Below, piece by piece: positions 11,002 to 15,942 of a stretch of 15,942 bases of DNA. Where the stretch lies: positions 1 to 15,942 of the forward strand of contig CAZJQD010000031.1 of assembly GCA_964548165.1 (NCBI GenBank), written 5' to 3'. This DNA is from CAZJQD01 sp964548165 [NCBI: uncultured bacterium]. Its GTDB lineage: Bacteria; UBA8481. The position numbers and the translations under genes are program-made. Each line of letters opens with the position of its first letter. The stretch's first letter is position 1. The notes below the pieces were generated by a model. It was not told where the DNA came from. It worked only from the letters and a program-made list of their open reading frames with translations, and did not search any database.

Positions 11002-11144
11002 AATGATGACGCGAGTCTAGAAAGAAGGGGGGACCGGCGTCAAGGCAGGACGCCCGAAATCCGCTCTATCGATATATAAATCGTCAAACATGGTCCGATT
11101 TCCGGGAAGTCCCCCGTGCACGAGCCTCGCAAAGAGCGTCCCCA
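11002..11144. other. cysN-actA intergenic region
   Basis: 143 bp between two same-strand genes. It holds the candidate act promoter (11014-11043) and an AT-rich island at about 11066-11090 (gatatataaatcgtcaaa), striking in this GC-rich context, possibly an UP element or regulator site. No convincing terminator hairpin with a T-run follows cysN, so read-through from cysDN into the act operon cannot be excluded. Confidence 0.5.
11014..11043 (-). promoter_or_regulatory. Candidate sigma70-type promoter of the act-cox operon
   Basis: On the minus strand TTGACG (11043-11038) and TAGACT (11019-11014) are separated by 18 bases. The -10 box ends only 12 bases before the actA ATG at 11001, so the 5' leader would be about 4-7 bases, and no ribosome site is visible. 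Found by eye and consensus match only; a second TTGACG lies at 11087-11082 next to an AT-rich patch. Confidence 0.45.
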
Positions 11145-12437
11145 TCAGATGGTGTAGCTACCGGCCGACTCGGAGACGGCGTCCTGGTGCCGGCCGCGGA
11201 TCATGCCCGCCGCCACTGTCGCATTGGTCGCCTCATCGATGAGGATGAAGTTCCCGGTCTGGCGGTTCACCCGGTAATCGTCAAAGAAGATCGGTTGGAG
11301 CGTCTTGAGAAAGATGCGGCCGATCGCGTTCAACTCCAAACCCGTCGAGGGTTCCCGGTGGAGCGAGTTCACGTCGATGCGATAGTGGACCTTGTCGACC
11401 ATGCACCGCACCGACTGGGTCGTGTGCTTGAGCACGTACTTGCGCCTCAACTGCAACGGCTCCTCGTGCATCCAGCAGACCGTGGCCTCCAGCTCGGTGG
11501 CGGCCTCCGGCAAGTTCCCGGGCCGCACGAGCATCGCGCCGCGCGAGATATCGATCTCGTCCTCCAGGAGGATCGTCACCGACTGCGGCGCGAATGCCTG
11601 CTCCCGGTCGCCGTCGAACGTGTAGATCCGCTTCACCCGGGAACTGCGCTTCGAGGGCAGGCAGTACAGCTCCTCCCCCACCTTGACGGTGCCGCTCGCC
11701 ACCTGCCCCGCGTATCCGCGGAAATCCCCGTCGCCCAGGATCACGCTCTGCACGGGAAACCGGAAATCCATGAGGTTGCGGTCCGCGGCGATATGCACGG
11801 TCTCGAGGTGGTGCAGGAGCGTCGGTCCCTGGTACCAGGGCATCTTCTGCGAGCGGTGAACGACGTTGTCCCCCTCGTAGGCCGAGATCGGGATCACCTG
11901 GAGGTCGGTGATGCCGAGCTTGGAGGCGAAGTCCGAGAACTCGTCCCGGATCTCCTCGTAGACCTCCTCCTTGTACTCGACGAGGTCCATCTTGTTGAGC
12001 GCGACGAGAACGTGCGGGATGCGAAGGAGCGCCGCGATGATGGCGTGGCGGCGGCTCTGCACCAGCATGCCCTTGCGGGCGTCCACGAGCACGATCGCGA
12101 GGTTCGCCGTCGACGCGCCCGTCACCATGTTCCGCGTGTACTGCTCGTGACCGGGCGTATCGGCGATGATGAACCGGCGCTTGGGCGTCGAGAAGTAGCG
12201 GTACGCCACGTCGATCGTGATCCCCTGCTCGCGCTCGGCCCGAAGCCCGTCCGTCAGGTTCGCGAGGTTGATCGTCCCCCCGCCCGTGATGTCGGCCGAG
12301 CGCTGCAACGACTCCAGCTGGTCCTCGTAGATCGACTTGGAATCGTAGAGCAACCGCCCGATCAGCGTGGACTTCCCATCATCCACGGAGCCCGCCGTCG
12401 TGAAGCGCAGCAGATCAATTTGATGATGATGCGTCAT
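11145..12437 (-). CDS. cysN: Sulfate adenylyltransferase large subunit (GTPase) CysN
   Basis: 430 aa. EF-Tu-like GTPase that drives adenylylsulfate (APS) synthesis from ATP and sulfate with CysD. The G-domain is complete: P-loop GSVDDGKS 16-23, switch I segment EREQGITIDVAYRYF near 68-82, DTPGHEQ 93-99 and NKMD 148-151, followed by two beta-barrel domains (VQSVI, GYAGQVASGTVKVGE). It ends without an APS kinase (CysC) domain, so it is CysN and not the CysNC fusion. The start ATG at 12437 (MTHHHQIDLLRFTTAGS) overlaps the cysD stop (TGATG). A longer upstream reading frame to 12872 overlaps cysD in another frame and is not real. Confidence 0.95.
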   Translation of the reverse strand: MTHHHQIDLLRFTTAGSVDDGKSTLIGRLLYDSKSIYEDQLESLQRSADITGGGTINLANLTDGLRAEREQGITIDVAYRYFSTPKRRFIIADTPGHEQYTRNMVTGASTANLAIVLVDARKGMLVQSRRHAIIAALLRIPHVLVALNKMDLVEYKEEVYEEIRDEFSDFASKLGITDLQVIPISAYEGDNVVHRSQKMPWYQGPTLLHHLETVHIAADRNLMDFRFPVQSVILGDGDFRGYAGQVASGTVKVGEELYCLPSKRSSRVKRIYTFDGDREQAFAPQSVTILLEDEIDISRGAMLVRPGNLPEAATELEATVCWMHEEPLQLRRKYVLKHTTQSVRCMVDKVHYRIDVNSLHREPSTGLELNAIGRIFLKTLQPIFFDDYRVNRQTGNFILIDEATNATVAAGMIRGRHQDAVSESAGSYTI

Positions 12438-13339
12438 CAGAAGTACCCCTCGCGCTTGCGGTCTTCCATGCTGGTCTCGGACCTCTTGTCGTCCGCGCGG
12501 CTCCCGCGCTCGGTCACGCGCGCCGCGGCAATCTCGGTGATGATCTCCTCGATGCTCGACGCCTCGGATTCGACGCATCCCGTGCAGGAGATGTCGCCGA
12601 TGGTGCGAACGCGGACCTTCAGGTTCTTCACCTCTTCGCGAGGTTTCAAGGTCAGGAGGTCGGAGACGGGGAGCCACTGGCCGTCGCGGCGGACCACGTC
12701 GCGCGCGTGGCTGAAGTAGATGGAGGGAATATCCAGCTTTTCGACACGGATGTACTCCCAGACGTCCATCTCGGTCCAGTTCGAGATCGGGAAGACCCTC
12801 ATGTGCTCGCCGGGATTCAGCCGGCCGTTGAAGATATTCCAGAGCTCGGGGCGCTGGGACTTGGGTTCCCACTGCCCGAACGCGTCGCGGAACGAGAAGA
12901 TGCGTTCCTTCGCCCGCGCCTTTTCCTCGTCGCGGCGCGCGCCCCCGATGGCGGCCGTGAACTTGAACTCCTCCAGGGCCGCGAGGAGCGTCGGCGTCTG
13001 GAGCCGGTTCCGGCTCGACTCTCCCGGAACCTCTACCGCGATGCCCTGCTTGATGGCATCTCCCACGGAACGGACGATCAGCTTCGCCCCGAGCTCGGCG
13101 GCGCGCCGATCCCGGAACGCGATGAGCTCGGGAAAGTTGTGCTCCGTGTCGATGTGCAGGAGCGGAAAGGGGAACTTTCCCGGGCGAAAGGCCTTCTCGG
13201 CCAGGCGAAGCAGACAGATGGAATCCTTGCCGCCGGAAAAGAGGAGCACCGGGCGCTCAAACTCGGCCGCGACCTCGCGCATGATGTGAATGCTCTCGGC
13301 TTCGAGCTGTTCGATATGCGAGAGCGTGTAGCGCGTCAC
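12437..13339 (-). CDS. cysD: Sulfate adenylyltransferase small subunit CysD
   Basis: 300 aa, close to the 302 aa of E. coli CysD. ATP pyrophosphatase-fold catalytic subunit making APS. The PP-loop SGGKDS is at 35-40, followed by LHIDTEHNFPE, the GGARRDEEKARAKERIFSFRD block, the SNWTEMDVWEYI segment and the C-terminal KREGYF typical of the family. The start is GTG at 13339 (VTRYTLSHIEQLEAESIHIMREV aligns with the family start), preceded by GGGGAG at 13349-13344 with four bases between. An in-frame ATG at 13420 adds 27 residues unlike the family and overlaps the divergent promoter, so it is rejected. cysDN may provide APS for cysteine synthesis; cysC and cysH are not in the window. Confidence 0.95.
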   Translation of the reverse strand: MTRYTLSHIEQLEAESIHIMREVAAEFERPVLLFSGGKDSICLLRLAEKAFRPGKFPFPLLHIDTEHNFPELIAFRDRRAAELGAKLIVRSVGDAIKQGIAVEVPGESSRNRLQTPTLLAALEEFKFTAAIGGARRDEEKARAKERIFSFRDAFGQWEPKSQRPELWNIFNGRLNPGEHMRVFPISNWTEMDVWEYIRVEKLDIPSIYFSHARDVVRRDGQWLPVSDLLTLKPREEVKNLKVRVRTIGDISCTGCVESEASSIEEIITEIAAARVTERGSRADDKRSETSMEDRKREGYF

Positions 13340-13403
13340 AGGACTCCCCGGCGAGAAGTAGGCTCCCCGGGCGCGGAACCGCTGGCGAGTCCGGGGGCGT
13401 GGA

Positions 13404-13432
13404 ATTATACTCGACCCCATGCGTCACGCCAA
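13404..13432 (-). promoter_or_regulatory. Candidate cysD promoter
   Basis: On the minus strand TTGGCG (13432-13427) and a perfect TATAAT (13409-13404) are 17 bases apart. Transcription would start near 13397 and leave a leader of nearly 60 bases before the GTG. The -35 box lies within codons 3-5 of the divergent cupredoxin gene, and the -10 box overlaps that gene's own -10 box. Confidence 0.55.
13406..13411 (+). promoter_or_regulatory. Candidate -10 box of the cupredoxin gene
   Basis: TATACT ends seven bases before the ATG at 13419, which places the expected transcription start at or next to the start codon. The matching -35 position (13383-13388, tggcga) is weak. No Shine-Dalgarno sequence can fit, which suggests a leaderless mRNA. 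It overlaps the opposite-strand TATAAT of cysD by four bases. Confidence 0.45.
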
Positions 13433-13814
13433 GCGCCCGCTCCGCCCGTTCACCCTGCTGCTGGCCCTCGTGGCACTGGCCCTCCTGCCTTCCTGCGCCA
13501 CCCCGACTGGAATGCCCGAACCGCTCCGCAATCGCCGCGATGTCACCGTCACGGCCTGGTCCTGGGGATTTGAGCCGCCCATCCTCCAGGTCACCCAGGG
13601 CCAGCGCATCCGGATGACGCTCAGCTCGCTCGACGTCGCCCACAGCCTCGTCAACCACTCGCTGGGCCTGAACATCGCCATCCCCCCGCGCGGCGAACCG
13701 GCGGCCATCCACGAGTTCACGGCGCCGACCTTCGGGGAATACGTCTTCCACTCGGAGACCGCCAGCGGGCCTGGTGTCAGCCAGATGCAGATGCGCCTGA
13801 TCGTGATGCGGTAA
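13419..13814 (+). CDS. CoxII-like cupredoxin-fold lipoprotein without CuA cysteines
   Basis: 131 aa. A basic N-terminus, hydrophobic segment (11-23) and lipobox LPSC (C26) predict a lipoprotein outside the inner membrane. The mature part resembles a small cupredoxin of the CoxB type: TAWSWGFEPP (45-54), VTQGQRIRMTLSSLDVAHS (58-76) and HEFTAPTFGEYVFHSETASG (98-117). At the place where CoxB has [12 protein letters not shown], this protein reads FHSETASGPGVSQMQ, so it has neither the CuA nor the type 1 copper cysteine. Candidate metal ligands left are H75, H80, H98, H111, M123 and M125. Function is not known to me; copper binding or copper delivery is a guess. It is divergent from cysD and upstream of lon, so context does not define a role. 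Confidence 0.75.
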   Translation: MRHAKRPLRPFTLLLALVALALLPSCATPTGMPEPLRNRRDVTVTAWSWGFEPPILQVTQGQRIRMTLSSLDVAHSLVNHSLGLNIAIPPRGEPAAIHEFTAPTFGEYVFHSETASGPGVSQMQMRLIVMR

Positions 13815-13954
13815 GACCCCATCGTCACCAGGATGAGCAGGATTCTTAGGTTGAATTTCCCGGTTCGGCGGTCCCTCTTCACGGCGCTTCCTTTTTGCGA
13901 TTCATGTGCCTTTTGTGGTTCCGATTAATGAAAATTTCAAGCTAGGATGGCGCC
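13815..13954. other. Intergenic region upstream of lon
   Basis: 140 bp. It contains an imperfect direct repeat (10 of 13 bases): ctttttgcgattc (13891-13903) and ccttttgtggttc (13909-13921), in a T/G-rich patch, then an AT-rich stretch (13922-13940) before lon. Just before the ATG, TAGGAT (13943-13948) can be read as a -10 box six bases from the ATG, or its AGGA (13944-13947) as a Shine-Dalgarno site seven bases from it. No terminator for the cupredoxin gene and no clear heat-shock operator was recognised. Confidence 0.5.

Positions 13955-15942
<1,988 letters not shown>

Noticed and set aside
11066-11090. AT-rich island as a strong second promoter for actA
   Set aside because: TATATA-like boxes are present but no -35 box with normal spacing could be placed; kept only as a note in the intergenic entry.
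11115-11144. Rho-independent terminator after cysN
   Set aside because: Only short GC palindromes are seen and no following T-run on the minus strand.
12438-12872. N-terminal extension of CysN into cysD
   Set aside because: The extra residues are the wrong-frame translation of cysD; the family start MTHHHQIDLLRF at 12437 has a TGATG overlap.
13340-13420. N-terminal extension of CysD to an ATG at 13420
   Set aside because: The added 27 residues do not look like CysD and cover the divergent promoter; the GTG at 13339 has an SD and gives the usual family length.

Overview
The window is a GC-rich bacterial chromosome segment. About two thirds of it is one long minus-strand operon for an aerobic electron-transport supercomplex: alternative complex III (ACIII, actABCDEF) followed by a small membrane protein, a SCO-type copper chaperone and the first genes of a caa3-type cytochrome c oxidase (coxB, coxA). 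Upstream on the same strand lies a sulfate-activation pair (cysD, cysN). The plus strand carries a small cupredoxin-like lipoprotein, divergent from cysD, and the 5' part of lon. No phage, transposon, CRISPR or RNA gene was seen. ACIII with an A2-type caa3 oxidase, unfused cysN and very tight gene packing suggest a free-living aerobic or microaerobic member of a deep GC-rich phylum (for example Acidobacteriota, Gemmatimonadota, Myxococcota or a related candidate phylum). The exact phylum cannot be fixed by eye.

Layout (operon read right to left): actA 11001-10324, actB 10219-7214, actC 7217-5745, actD 5748-5179, actE 5179-4535, actF 4538-3333, small membrane protein 3188-2826, sco 2826-1870, coxB 1873-926, coxA 926 to the left edge (partial). 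Seven of the nine junctions are ATGA, GTGA or TGATG overlaps of stop and start. Only two junctions have gaps, actA/actB and actF/small protein. Both gaps hold copies of the same double-hairpin, REP-like repeat directly after the upstream stop codon. This is the most unexpected structure in the window. A candidate operon promoter lies just before actA.

cysD (13339-12437) and cysN (12437-11145) also overlap. cysD shares a compact divergent control region (13340-13418) with the cupredoxin gene, in which the two opposite -10 boxes overlap. Two of the three transcription-unit starts (actA and the cupredoxin gene) have a -10-like hexamer within 7-12 bases of the ATG and no Shine-Dalgarno sequence, which suggests leaderless or nearly leaderless mRNAs. 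At lon the same box geometry is present but is confounded by a possible SD.

Working together: ActC, with ActB and possibly ActF, oxidises menaquinol or quinol. Electrons pass through the ActB Fe-S clusters and the haems of ActA and ActE to the cytochrome c domain fused to CoxB, then CuA, then the haem-copper centre of CoxA. SCO serves CuA assembly. CysDN makes adenylylsulfate from sulfate. Lon is a housekeeping ATP-dependent protease. Most of the window is recognisable respiratory biology. The novelty lies in the repeat, the promoter architecture, a cysteine-free CoxII-like cupredoxin and a few unusual protein tails.
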